This document shows positions 7,899 to 15,775 of a DNA stretch of 64,000 nucleotides, one piece after another. Every line of letters begins with the position of its first letter. Within the stretch, counting starts at the first letter, position 1. The notes under the pieces were generated by a model. It ran no database searches, was not told where the DNA came from, and saw only the letters and a list, made by a program, of their open reading frames with translations. Both the position numbers and the translations under genes were made by a program. This DNA is from Corynebacterium breve (GTDB lineage: Bacteria; Actinomycetota; Actinomycetes; Mycobacteriales; Mycobacteriaceae), in assembly GCF_030252165.1 (NCBI RefSeq), contig NZ_CP126969.1, positions 2,356,001 to 2,420,000 on the forward strand, given 5' to 3'.

Positions 7899-8765
7899 AT
7901 GTCTAGCAAGTTGAAGAAGATAGCGGGTCAGGCGAAGTTTTTCGCCACGGCTCTGCGACCAACCGCCAGCCGCAAACCTGCTTGGTCGGGGGCGCCCGTA
8001 GAGGGTGCCATCACGACAGACTTCCAGCAGGATTTGGCGAAGCTCGCCACCTACCAGGACATCTGCGGCTTCTCGCGAAGCGAGTTTGTGCCGTCGACAT
8101 GGCTGCATGTGCAAACCTTCCCGCTGCAAACCGAAATCATGGGTGGCCGCGACTGGCCGTTTCCCATCCTGGGCACAGTGCACGTGGCCAACCAGATGCG
8201 TCAGTTCCGCCCCGTGCGTATCGACGAAGAGTTGTTCCTGTGTGTGCAGGTAGGGCAGCTGTACCCGCATCGGAGGGGCACCATTGTGACCATGAACGGA
8301 ACCATCATGGTGGACAAGGAACTGGTGTGGGCCGGCCGTTCCGATTACCTCATTCCTGGATATGAAGTGCCTGGTCAACCACATAAAGTCGAGCAGGAGG
8401 AGCTCCCCGTAGTGGAGGCTGCTAGTTCTCGCCAGCTTGGGGCCGATTTGGGACGCAAGTACGCCAAAGTATCCGGCGACTACAACCCAATCCACCTCTC
8501 GGCGGCCTCGGCGAAGATGTTCGGGTTCAAATCTGCCATCGCCCACGGCATGTGGACCCACGCCTGGGCGCTCGCCGCGCAGGAGGACCACTTACCCGAT
8601 GCCTACGAGACGCGCGTGCAGTTCTCCAAGCCGGTTGCGCTGCCTTCTACGGTGCACTTTCTCCGCGATGGTGAGCGGTACGGCGTTGTGAGCGATGATG
8701 GAAAGATGCACTTAGCTGGGCATATCCGCCCGCTGTCGGAGCGCGAGATGGGCCGACCGGTGTAA
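7899..8765 (+). CDS. htdX: MaoC-type (3R)-hydroxyacyl dehydratase, HtdX-like
   Basis: A 288-residue double-hotdog hydratase/dehydratase. The hydratase-2 motif appears as SGDYNPIHLS with the catalytic aspartate and histidine, followed by FGFKSAIAHGMWT. The N-terminal half is the degenerate hotdog found in HtdX-type proteins. It interconverts (3R)-hydroxyacyl- and enoyl-CoA and should supply or use the substrate of the reductase encoded just upstream. It is the last gene of the fadA-fabG4-htdX operon. Confidence 0.9.
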   Translation: MSSKLKKIAGQAKFFATALRPTASRKPAWSGAPVEGAITTDFQQDLAKLATYQDICGFSRSEFVPSTWLHVQTFPLQTEIMGGRDWPFPILGTVHVANQMRQFRPVRIDEELFLCVQVGQLYPHRRGTIVTMNGTIMVDKELVWAGRSDYLIPGYEVPGQPHKVEQEELPVVEAASSRQLGADLGRKYAKVSGDYNPIHLSAASAKMFGFKSAIAHGMWTHAWALAAQEDHLPDAYETRVQFSKPVALPSTVHFLRDGERYGVVSDDGKMHLAGHIRPLSEREMGRPV

Positions 8766-8812
8766 GTGTTGGTCGTCTGTGCCGTTGCAGCGGTGTCGGC
8801 CCGCGCCTACAG

Positions 8813-8861
8813 GGCGAATTGGCGAACTTCGCCTTTTCCGATTCGCCTTGTGGGATTCGCC
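8813..8861. repeat. GGCGAA/TTCGCC palindrome cluster
   Basis: GGCGAAT (8813-8819), GGCGAA-c-TTCGCC (8821-8833), ATTCGCC (8841-8847) and ATTCGCC (8855-8861) can form alternative hairpins. The cluster follows htdX and probably helps end its transcript, although no long T-run follows. Confidence 0.5.
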
Positions 8862-8910
8862 TTCGCGGAGAGGCGGCCTCAGCCGTGAGCGCCAGCCACC
8901 GAGGTTGAAC

Positions 8911-8925
8911 TAGACTAGCCAACTA
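8911..8925 (+). promoter_or_regulatory. -10 element of a leaderless promoter
   Basis: TAGACT at 8911-8916 lies 8 bases before the ATG at 8925, with no ribosome site between them. The same hexamer precedes the trp leader and the gene at 28102. Confidence 0.5.
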
Positions 8926-9713
8926 TGACGCGCACCTTGTGGGCCACGAGCGATCTGCATGTGACGTTCCCGGAGAACCAGGCGATCGTCGATAAGCTCA
9001 TGCCACAAGACCCTGGGGACTGGCTGATTGTGGCCGGCGACGTCGCCGAGCGTATCCCCGATGTCACGCGCGCACTGGAACCTCTCACGCGGCGGTTTGC
9101 CAAAGTGATCTGGGTGCCCGGCAATCACGAGCTGTTTAACCGCAGGTCAGAGCGCATAAATGGCAAGGCGCGGTACCGGGCGCTGGTTGGGGCGCTACGC
9201 GCGATTGGGGTGGTCACGCCCGAGGATCCGTTCCCGGTTTTCGGTAACACCACGATCTGCCCACTGTTTACGCTCTACGACTACTCGTTCCGCCCGCTGG
9301 GGCTTACGGCAAAACAGGCGGTGGCGCAGGCCACGGTAGTGCTTGACGACGAATTTGCGATCGCGCCTTATGTTGACATCGAGAGGTGGTGTGCGGAAAG
9401 AGTTGAATACTCGGTGGATCGCCTCAATGCGGTCAAAGGGGAAACCGTGCTGGTGAACCACTGGCCGTTGGTGGTTGAGCCGACGCACAGACTGTGGGAA
9501 CCGGACATCGCGCTCTGGTGTGGCACCGAGTTGACCAGGGATTGGGCGGTGAAGTACCACGCGCGGATGGTGATCCACGGACATTTGCACATTCCGCTGG
9601 AGACCAGGGTGGATGGGGTAAGCCACGTTGATGTGTCGCTCGGGTACCCGTTTGAGAAGCATCCGCCGGGGCCGAAGCGGCCGTGGCCTTTTCCTGTTAT
9701 GCGGGTTGATTAG
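8925..9713 (+). CDS. Calcineurin-like metallophosphoesterase
   Basis: A 262-residue cytoplasmic metallophosphoesterase. The metal-ligand motifs are present in order: TSDLHV (D-x-H), AGDVAERIPD (GD), VPGNHELF (GNHE), VNHWPL (second-metal histidine) and HGHLHIP (GHxH). The substrate cannot be told; relatives act on phosphodiesters or nucleotides. The 3' end overlaps the convergent Rieske gene by 17 bases. Confidence 0.88.
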   Translation: MTRTLWATSDLHVTFPENQAIVDKLMPQDPGDWLIVAGDVAERIPDVTRALEPLTRRFAKVIWVPGNHELFNRRSERINGKARYRALVGALRAIGVVTPEDPFPVFGNTTICPLFTLYDYSFRPLGLTAKQAVAQATVVLDDEFAIAPYVDIERWCAERVEYSVDRLNAVKGETVLVNHWPLVVEPTHRLWEPDIALWCGTELTRDWAVKYHARMVIHGHLHIPLETRVDGVSHVDVSLGYPFEKHPPGPKRPWPFPVMRVD

Positions 9714-10017
9714 GTTCGGGGTTGACCCAGATTTCGTCGTCGCGCACTTCGATGTCGTAGGTGTGCAGGAACCCTGAGGCGGGGTACTTAACCCGCTCAC
9801 CGGTGGAGAGGGAGTACAGACCGTGGTGGAGCCAGCACTCGACGACTCCATCGGCGCAGGTGCCTTGGGAAAGTGACGCGCCAAGATGAGCGCACTTGTC
9901 GTCGACGGCAAAGAAGTCGCCTGTGGTGTCGCGAAATACTGCGATGTCGCCTGCGGTGCCTGCGACTTTTACGGCACGGCCGGATTCGATGTCATTTACC
10001 TTGGCAGCAAAGATCAT
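9697..10017 (-). CDS. Rieske-type ferredoxin, small-subunit NirD-like
   Basis: A 106-residue soluble Rieske [2Fe-2S] protein. The cluster ligands are visible as C-A-H (DKCAHLG) and C-x-x-H (ECWLHHG). No signal peptide or membrane anchor is present, so it acts in the cytoplasm as an electron carrier for an oxygenase or as a nitrite-reductase small-subunit relative; no partner enzyme lies beside it. Its last codons overlap the convergent phosphoesterase gene. Confidence 0.88.
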   Translation of the reverse strand: MIFAAKVNDIESGRAVKVAGTAGDIAVFRDTTGDFFAVDDKCAHLGASLSQGTCADGVVECWLHHGLYSLSTGERVKYPASGFLHTYDIEVRDDEIWVNPEPNQPA

Positions 10018-10046
10018 GGCCCTGACTTTAGTCCAGAAAAGGCTGC

Positions 10047-10070
10047 AGGGCTGGGAAACCTCCCAGCCCT
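10047..10070 (-). terminator. Terminator hairpin after the phosphatase gene
   Basis: A perfect 10-bp stem AGGGCTGGGA / TCCCAGCCCT with a 4-base loop, 21 bases past the phosphatase stop. Read on the minus strand a TTTT run follows a few bases later. Confidence 0.7.
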
Positions 10071-10090
10071 AGTGCATATGTTTGGAATTC

Positions 10091-11992
10091 TTACTGCTTT
10101 GCGATGCCGTAAGCGTCGCGAAGAGTGACGGTGCGCTCTTCGCCACCGTGCAGATCACCTTCAACCATGTAGAACTCGATCTTGAAAGTATCTTCGTCAA
10201 CTGTGTAGACCGCGAAGGTTTGCTGCTCAGACTGGCGGTAGTTGTCGTGCTTATGCTCGAACTTCGGGGACTTCTCTGGCTGCTCAGCAATATCGAACAG
10301 GCTGTTCCAGTGGTTGATGTTTTCCGGTGTCATCCAGTTCAAACGTGGTCGAACCTTAGCCACGTGATCCGCCCCCTTCTGGTAGATCGCGTCGTAGGTC
10401 TTGGTGCCCGAGGTGTTCGGGATGACGTAGGTGACACCCTCTGGGTTCACGTGGTACTCAACCCCATCGATGATCGTCTTCTCAGTCTCCTCAACTTCGC
10501 CGTAAGAGAAGTTGTGCGGGGTGTAGACAAGAGACTTAGTACGGGTCAGGTTATGATCATGGCCCTGAAGCACAACATCGACGCCAAGTTCGTCAGCGAT
10601 CTTGACGAACTCCTCGCGAGTTACCTGCACGTCCGAGTCCTGCAAAGCATGGTATGAAGCGGAGTACACAGGCTTGTGGTACGCGAGAACAATCCAGTCG
10701 GCACCGTTTTCGCGAGCCTCTGCAATGTCCTGCTTGGCCCACTCCATTTGCTCAGTACCGATGGCGCCACCATCTGGGTTGTCCTCGGACTTCTTATTGT
10801 CGTTGGTGTTCAGAACAACGAAGTGAGCACCAGAGTGGTCGAACGAGTAGTAAGAACCGCCATTGATCTTGTCGTTGGTGACAGGAACGTTGGTGTGGTC
10901 ATTAAACGCTGTGAGATCAAGCTCGTTGGTGTAACGCAATCCGTACTCATCGTGGTTACCCGGCGTATAAGCGTGTGGCAAGTTCATGTTCGATTCGCGA
11001 GACATATCCAAGTTGTCCACCCACTCGTCTTCAACCTGAGCGATCTCGACGAAGTCACCGGTGTGCACGGCGAAGTCTGCCTCTGGCGCAACTTCAAGAG
11101 CCTTTTCCAAAGTGTCCGCGCCGTACGCTGCTTCGTTGTTAACGTTGGCGTTCCAGTAGGCGTTCTGTGTGTCGGTGTAGTGGATGAACTGAACACCATC
11201 AGCCTCTTCGCTTGCGGTGCGGAAAGAGCCGACTTCAGAGAGACCCTCTGTGGGGGAGCCCAGCTGGAAGTAGTATTGAGTGTCCGCTTCTAGGCCGTCC
11301 GCAGTTACCTTGTGCGAATGCTCGACAACCTCCTGCAGACCGAGGTATGCCAGGCCGCTGCCCTGTGCGGTCCACTGGGAGTTCTCACGGGTGATTTGTT
11401 CATCAGTGAAGTACCCGAGAACTTCTTCTGGCTCACCGTTTTCGTCGACGATGAAATTGCCCTTTTCGTCTTTCGTCACGTCAGCGTAAATGTAGTAACC
11501 GTCTGCGTCGCGCTCAGCGTATTCAGAAACGATCTCTGTGGTCTCCGCTGTGAACTCAACTGCGCCGGACATGTTTTCGTTCGTGGAAACCAGAACGACG
11601 GAGTCCGCGATAGCGTCGGTTGTGAACCAGTTGAAGGACATCGCGGTAGTCGGGTCCTCTGGAAGGTTCATCGCGATTCGGTTCGGCTGGTTGTTTACAG
11701 GTACCGGAGCGACCTCAGGCTTGGTGTCCTGCAGTTCGATCAGGTCCATGCCGTTCTTTTCGCCGTAGACAGGATCAATTTCTTCAGCCGGTACTTCAGG
11801 ACTAGTTGTTTCCGGCGTAGCGTCCCAGCTGGAACCCCAAGTGGAAGATCCGAAGAGATCGGAGCTGCTGGACATGGAGCTTTGCGCCTGCACGCTGGTG
11901 TCCGCATGGGACGGTGCTTGAAGGCCGGTAAACATGAGCGCGGATGCAGTTAATGCCGCGATCATCTTGGTTTTCTTAGACCAATTAGACAC
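10091..11992 (-). CDS. Secreted purple-acid-phosphatase-like metallophosphoesterase
   Basis: A 633-residue exported enzyme. The GTG at 11992 follows an AAAGGAAA ribosome site and opens a classic Sec signal peptide (SNWSKKTKM, hydrophobic core, cleavage near SHA-DT). A Ser/Thr/Pro/Glu-rich spacer (about 30-95) leads to a fibronectin-III-like N-domain of the purple acid phosphatase type (MSFNWFT, DTQYYFQLG). The catalytic domain shows HYTDTQN, VHTGDFVEI, TPGNHDEYG, LAYHKPVY and LQGHDHNLTR, the five metal-ligand blocks. It should release phosphate from organic phosphates outside the cell. It is monocistronic, with a terminator downstream. Confidence 0.9.
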   Translation of the reverse strand: MSNWSKKTKMIAALTASALMFTGLQAPSHADTSVQAQSSMSSSSDLFGSSTWGSSWDATPETTSPEVPAEEIDPVYGEKNGMDLIELQDTKPEVAPVPVNNQPNRIAMNLPEDPTTAMSFNWFTTDAIADSVVLVSTNENMSGAVEFTAETTEIVSEYAERDADGYYIYADVTKDEKGNFIVDENGEPEEVLGYFTDEQITRENSQWTAQGSGLAYLGLQEVVEHSHKVTADGLEADTQYYFQLGSPTEGLSEVGSFRTASEEADGVQFIHYTDTQNAYWNANVNNEAAYGADTLEKALEVAPEADFAVHTGDFVEIAQVEDEWVDNLDMSRESNMNLPHAYTPGNHDEYGLRYTNELDLTAFNDHTNVPVTNDKINGGSYYSFDHSGAHFVVLNTNDNKKSEDNPDGGAIGTEQMEWAKQDIAEARENGADWIVLAYHKPVYSASYHALQDSDVQVTREEFVKIADELGVDVVLQGHDHNLTRTKSLVYTPHNFSYGEVEETEKTIIDGVEYHVNPEGVTYVIPNTSGTKTYDAIYQKGADHVAKVRPRLNWMTPENINHWNSLFDIAEQPEKSPKFEHKHDNYRQSEQQTFAVYTVDEDTFKIEFYMVEGDLHGGEERTVTLRDAYGIAKQ

Positions 11993-12100
11993 GAGAGTTT
12001 CCTTTTGAATCAGTAAAGCTTGATGTATGTGCAAGATACATTCTTCACATTCACATGAAACTCCTAATTTTCGGTAAACCTGTTGTCCACACAACATGAA
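11993..12100 (-). promoter_or_regulatory. Upstream region of the secreted phosphatase
   Basis: On the minus strand this region holds the tandem repeat TGTGAA-TGTGAA and further up the inverted repeat TGTTGT-ccac-ACAACA (12081-12096). Tandem TGTGAA-like repeats would suit a phosphate-starvation regulator such as PhoR, which is an inference from the product only. Confidence 0.3.
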
Positions 12101-12292
12101 CTCTTGGCCAACCAGACATGTCCCACCTTGACGAGTTGAGCATTATCTGGCCAGGTAATGGGCACCGCGCCTTGTACCTACTCCAATGCGCGCCCGCAAA
12201 AGCGGAAGCGCCACCGTGCGCCTCAACAGGATTTTTTGACAGCTTTCCTGCAGGACTAAGCAGCAAAACGACGTGGAATCGCTCAGACGAAA

Positions 12293-12320
12293 AACCGCTC
12301 CCCAGTAACGGGAAGCGGTT
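12293..12320 (-). terminator. Terminator for the DAACS symporter gene
   Basis: Read on the minus strand: AACCGCT-t-CCC, loop gttact, GGG-g-AGCGGTT followed by TTT. It lies 44-71 bases past the symporter stop codon, with a parS site in between. Confidence 0.85.
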
Positions 12321-12340
12321 CAAGCGACGTGAACTTTCAA

Positions 12341-12356
12341 TGTTTCACGTGAAACA
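12341..12356. other. parS site 1
   Basis: Perfect TGTTTCACGTGAAACA, the ParB-binding centromere palindrome, in the intergenic space just after the symporter gene. The cognate parA and parB genes are at 45.5-47.5 kb. Confidence 0.95.
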
Positions 12357-12363
12357 TGAGCGT

Positions 12364-13641
12364 TTATTCGACAGCAGTAGATCCCATCGAGCTACGGGAC
12401 TGGTCGATCGAATCCGACTTGGTGGAGTACATCAAATCGTCGCTCATATCTTCGTCGCGAACTGCGTCGATCTGCCCAGCGGCGAACTTGTTGATGATCA
12501 TTGCGATCGCGCCGTCGCCGGTGACGTTCGCTGCGGTACCGAAGGAGTCGATGACGATGTACGCTGCGATCATCAGTGCGACCATGCTCTCGTCGAAACC
12601 AAGCATGGAAGCAAGTAGACCAGTAGCAGCCATAACGGCACCACCTGGGACACCAGGTGCCGCGATCATGGTGATGCCCAGCATTAGGATGAAGCCGATA
12701 GCCAGGCCGACAGACACATCCATGTTGGTCATGAAGATGATGGCGAACGCGTACAGCGTCAGCTTCATCATGGAGCCAGCGAGGTGGATCGTCGCACACA
12801 GTGGGATTACAAAACCTGCGACATTATCGTCGACACCGTTGCGCTTCGCGGAGCGTAGCGTGACTGGAATCGTCGCTGCGGAGGAAGAAGTTCCCAGGGC
12901 GGTGAAGTAGGCAGGAGACATGTTCTTCAGCGCGACGAATGGATTCTTTCCAGCGATTGCTCCTGCGATAATGTACTGAATCAGCAGGTAGACCAGCGTC
13001 ATGACAACAGCCAGCACAAGCACCTTGCCAAACGCCATCATGACGGAACCAAGGTTGTCGTTCATGCCAAGGTTGAGGAAGATACCGAAGATGAAGATCG
13101 GCAGCAGCGGGATCACGAAGACTTCGATGACCTTCATGATGACGCGCTCAAGATCGCGGGATGCAGCGTAGAGAGTATTGGACTTGACCACGGTCATCGC
13201 TAGGCCCACGCAGAATGCAAGGACAAGAGCGGTCATCACTTCAAACGGTGGAGCGATTTCCACGTTGAAGTACGGTGCCAGGGCGCCTTCGTCAATATCG
13301 TCAACGTTGGTCATGAGCTCTTGTCCAGCAAGCATGGAAGGGTAGAGCGCCACGGACAGGCCGTAGGCGATCAGGCCGGAAATGATAGTAGAGCCGTAAG
13401 CCACACCGGTGGTGATGCCGAGCCATTTGCCGGCGCCGCGGCCCAAGCCAGCGATCGCCGGGGTGATCAGGGCGAAGATCAGCACTGGGACGAAAAAGCC
13501 CAAGAAGTTGCCGAAGAGGCCGTTAAAGGTTACGAATACGCGCGCGAGCCACACTGGGAAAAAGAGGCTGCACACGATACCGAGAATGATCGCAAGCACT
13601 ACTTTGAAAAGCAGCGAGTTCGCGATGACTTTGAAGTTCAT
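12364..13641 (-). CDS. DAACS-family sodium/dicarboxylate (or amino acid) symporter
   Basis: A 425-residue membrane protein with about eight transmembrane helices and two re-entrant loops. The serine-rich re-entrant loop TALGTSSSAATIPVTL, the IPLCATIHLAGS segment and the substrate-site helix DSFGTAANVTGDGAIA mark the dicarboxylate/amino acid:cation symporter family (TC 2.A.23). The exact substrate is not decidable; serine/threonine-type and glutamate-type members share these motifs. Its 3' end is followed by a parS site and a terminator, and it is divergent from the sugar ATPase. Confidence 0.92.
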   Translation of the reverse strand: MNFKVIANSLLFKVVLAIILGIVCSLFFPVWLARVFVTFNGLFGNFLGFFVPVLIFALITPAIAGLGRGAGKWLGITTGVAYGSTIISGLIAYGLSVALYPSMLAGQELMTNVDDIDEGALAPYFNVEIAPPFEVMTALVLAFCVGLAMTVVKSNTLYAASRDLERVIMKVIEVFVIPLLPIFIFGIFLNLGMNDNLGSVMMAFGKVLVLAVVMTLVYLLIQYIIAGAIAGKNPFVALKNMSPAYFTALGTSSSAATIPVTLRSAKRNGVDDNVAGFVIPLCATIHLAGSMMKLTLYAFAIIFMTNMDVSVGLAIGFILMLGITMIAAPGVPGGAVMAATGLLASMLGFDESMVALMIAAYIVIDSFGTAANVTGDGAIAMIINKFAAGQIDAVRDEDMSDDLMYSTKSDSIDQSRSSMGSTAVE

Positions 13642-13863
13642 TGGAAAATGCTTTCACGGGTACGGGAGACAGGAACTTTCATGGGCTTCGAAACGCCCAA
13701 CTTGTTCATTTTCGCCCACAACTACCCATTTGACCTAACCGTCAGTGGCATAACTCATGTGGAATAAGTCACCCGCAGCCCCCCACGAGAAGTGTTAGCG
13801 TGGTTGCACAATCATCCCCACTACGGATCGTTCGGCACGTACCTGCCGATGGAGGAACACATA

Positions 13864-14982
13864 ATGACTAGCGTTACTTTTGACAACGCCACCCGCATCT
13901 ACCCGGGCGCAGATTCACCAAGCGTGGACAAACTCAACTTGGAGATCGCAGACGGAGAGTTCTTGGTGCTTGTCGGACCTTCCGGCTCCGGCAAGTCCAC
14001 AGCACTGCGCATGCTCGCGGGACTCGAAGAGACCAACGAAGGCCGCATCCTCATCGGAGACAAGGATGTCACCCGCGCGGAACCAAAAGAACGCGACATC
14101 GCCATGGTGTTCCAGAACTACGCGCTCTACCCACACATGTCGGTGCGCGACAACATGGGATTCGCCCTGAAACTCGCCGGCATGGATAAGGCCGAGATCA
14201 ACGAGCGCGTCGAAGAAGCCGCCCGCACCCTCGATCTCACCGAGTACCTCGACCGCAAGCCCAAGGCCCTCTCAGGTGGTCAACGCCAGCGCGTCGCCAT
14301 GGGCCGCGCCATCGTCCGCCGCCCGCAGGTGTTCCTCATGGACGAGCCACTTTCCAACCTCGACGCAAAACTCCGCGTCCAAACCCGTACCCAAATCGCT
14401 CACCTGCAACGCGAGATGGGCGTGACCACCTTGTATGTCACGCACGACCAAACCGAGGCCCTTACGATGGGCGACCGCATCGCGGTGCTTAACTTCGGTG
14501 TATTGCAGCAGGTCGGCAGCCCGCGCGAGCTTTATAACCACCCGAACAACGTCTTCGTCGCTGGGTTCATCGGCTCGCCCGCAATGAACCTAGGGCGCTT
14601 CGACGTCGACGGTGTCGTCGCCAAGCTAGGGCCCGCTTCGGTGCTTATCGACGATTCGGCCGCTCAACAACTCACCCCCGAAGACCAAGGCGAGATCATC
14701 ATCGGGTTCCGGCCGGAGTCGATTGAGCTGGTGGGAGAGACAGAGGAGCATACGATCCCAGTGGAGATCGACTTCGTGGAGGAACTCGGCTCTGATTCCT
14801 ATCTGTACGGCCACCTTGCGGGAGCGCAGTGGCGCGGTGTCGGGGAGAACCAAGTCGCCTCCCAGATCGTGCTGCGCGCGGAACCACACCTTGCGCCGGC
14901 AGCAGGCGAGGTCGTCCATGTTCGCGTGCGCGAGGGCGGGCTGCATACGTTCTCTCCGGCGACGGGCGAGCGACTCGGCTGA
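13864..14982 (+). CDS. Sugar-import ABC ATPase, MsiK/UgpC type
   Basis: A 372-residue ATP-binding subunit. Walker A GPSGSGKST, Q-loop MVFQNYALYPH, signature LSGGQRQR, Walker B VFLMDEPLSNLD and the switch histidine in YVTHDQTEA are intact, followed by the C-terminal OB/TOBE domain (about 240-372) typical of CUT1 sugar importers. There is no permease or binding protein beside it, which suits a shared multi-sugar ATPase serving transporters encoded elsewhere. Start ATG at 13864 has GGAGGA 6-8 bases upstream. The word GCTTATCGACGA lies at 14643-14654. Confidence 0.93.
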   Translation: MTSVTFDNATRIYPGADSPSVDKLNLEIADGEFLVLVGPSGSGKSTALRMLAGLEETNEGRILIGDKDVTRAEPKERDIAMVFQNYALYPHMSVRDNMGFALKLAGMDKAEINERVEEAARTLDLTEYLDRKPKALSGGQRQRVAMGRAIVRRPQVFLMDEPLSNLDAKLRVQTRTQIAHLQREMGVTTLYVTHDQTEALTMGDRIAVLNFGVLQQVGSPRELYNHPNNVFVAGFIGSPAMNLGRFDVDGVVAKLGPASVLIDDSAAQQLTPEDQGEIIIGFRPESIELVGETEEHTIPVEIDFVEELGSDSYLYGHLAGAQWRGVGENQVASQIVLRAEPHLAPAAGEVVHVRVREGGLHTFSPATGERLG

Positions 14983-15013
14983 AGCCGGTTCGTGGGCTGA
15001 GCAGCACCGGCAT

Positions 15014-15028
15014 TAGGATGAGCAGGTA
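15014..15028 (+). promoter_or_regulatory. -10 element of a leaderless promoter
   Basis: TAGGAT at 15014-15019 lies 8 bases before the ATG at 15028. Confidence 0.4.
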
Positions 15029-15486
15029 TGACCGCTAATCTCATCGTCGGCATCATCTTGATCGTGCTCGGCATCGGCTTGCTTATCCCGGCCATCATGG
15101 CCACCGCGGGCAAGCTTCCAGGCAATAATGTCATCGGACTGCGCATACCTGAAGTGCGCAAGGATAAGTCCACGTGGAACCAGGCCCACAAGGTCGTGGG
15201 CCCGTTCTGGCTGTTCTCCGCAGTGGCGCTCTTGTTTGGGGCTGCGTTTGCGTTCATCGCGTCCGGCTGGGTGTGGATCGCGCCCGCCCTCGCGGTGATT
15301 TTGGCGATCGTTTTCCTCTCCGTGGGTGGAAACTTTGGTGCACGCGCTGCGATTCTGATCGACAAGGCGCGCTCTGCGGCTGAAAACCAGCCCGAACAGC
15401 AAGAACCCGCCCCGCAGGTGGATCTGGGAGCCCTGCGCAAGGCCGCTTCCAAGGCGGACGACAACGACCAATCCTCCGAAAAATAG
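15028..15486 (+). CDS. SdpI-family membrane protein
   Basis: A 152-residue membrane protein with three hydrophobic helices (about 4-26, 50-72 and 76-96). Between the first two lies LPGNNVIGLRIPEVRKDKSTWNQAHK, which matches the SdpI-family pattern of a G-x-R-x-P motif followed by W-x-x-H. SdpI in Bacillus is an immunity protein; the role of the actinobacterial relatives is unknown. The C-terminal 45 residues are charged and probably disordered. Confidence 0.65.
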   Translation: MTANLIVGIILIVLGIGLLIPAIMATAGKLPGNNVIGLRIPEVRKDKSTWNQAHKVVGPFWLFSAVALLFGAAFAFIASGWVWIAPALAVILAIVFLSVGGNFGARAAILIDKARSAAENQPEQQEPAPQVDLGALRKAASKADDNDQSSEK

Positions 15487-15542
15487 AATAAATATCACTG
15501 CAAGGCTTGCGCATACGGACAACTAGACTTATTGTTTGTTCC

Positions 15543-15599
15543 GTGATCAAGATTTCTCACTCCCCGCTTAAGGGAATGCAGTGGTGGTGGCGCGCGTAG
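15543..15599 (+). CDS. trpL: trp operon leader peptide
   Basis: A short frame starting with GTG at 15543 encodes VIKISHSPLKGMQWWWRA and stops at TAG 15597-15599. An internal ATG at 15576 would give only MQWWWRA. The three tandem Trp codons and the position before a terminator hairpin and trpE identify it. The GTG lies about 13 bases after the -10 box, so the true start may be either codon. Confidence 0.75.
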   Translation: MIKISHSPLKGMQWWWRA

Positions 15600-15633
15600 G
15601 CGGGCCACCTGATTGATCTACCAAAAATAACCG

Positions 15634-15674
15634 GACCCGCCGGCTTCGAATTCGAAGCGACGCGGGTCTTTTTT
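15634..15674 (+). terminator. trp attenuator terminator
   Basis: GACCCGC / GCGGGTC outer stem with an inner perfect palindrome GCTTCGAATTCGAAGC, then six T residues (15669-15674). Confidence 0.88.
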
Positions 15675-15775
15675 ACTGGCACTTCCCAGCAAATACCCTC
15701 GAAGCCAAGAACGCGAAGACGCGCACAAGAAATCGAGAGTGCTGATGACCACACCTTTTGCTAGGGGAGGAGACC

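Larger units (their letters stand above)
15524..15674 (+). promoter_or_regulatory. trp promoter, leader and attenuator
   Basis: TAGACT at 15524-15529 is a plausible -10 box. Downstream come the leader peptide with three consecutive Trp codons (15582-15590) and three mutually exclusive pairings: GGTGG of the leader with CCACC just after it (1:2), GGCGGG 15599-15604 with CCCGCC 15636-15641 (2:3, antiterminator) and GACCCGC 15634-15640 with GCGGGTC 15662-15668 followed by six T (3:4, terminator). This is the classical transcription attenuation layout: a ribosome stalled on the Trp codons when tryptophan is low favours 2:3 and lets trpE be transcribed. Confidence 0.85.

Noticed and set aside
6678..8591. 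Long minus-strand open frame of 637 codons opposite fabG4 and htdX
   Set aside because: A mirror of GC-rich coding sequence; the plus-strand genes have clear family motifs and the antisense translation has none.
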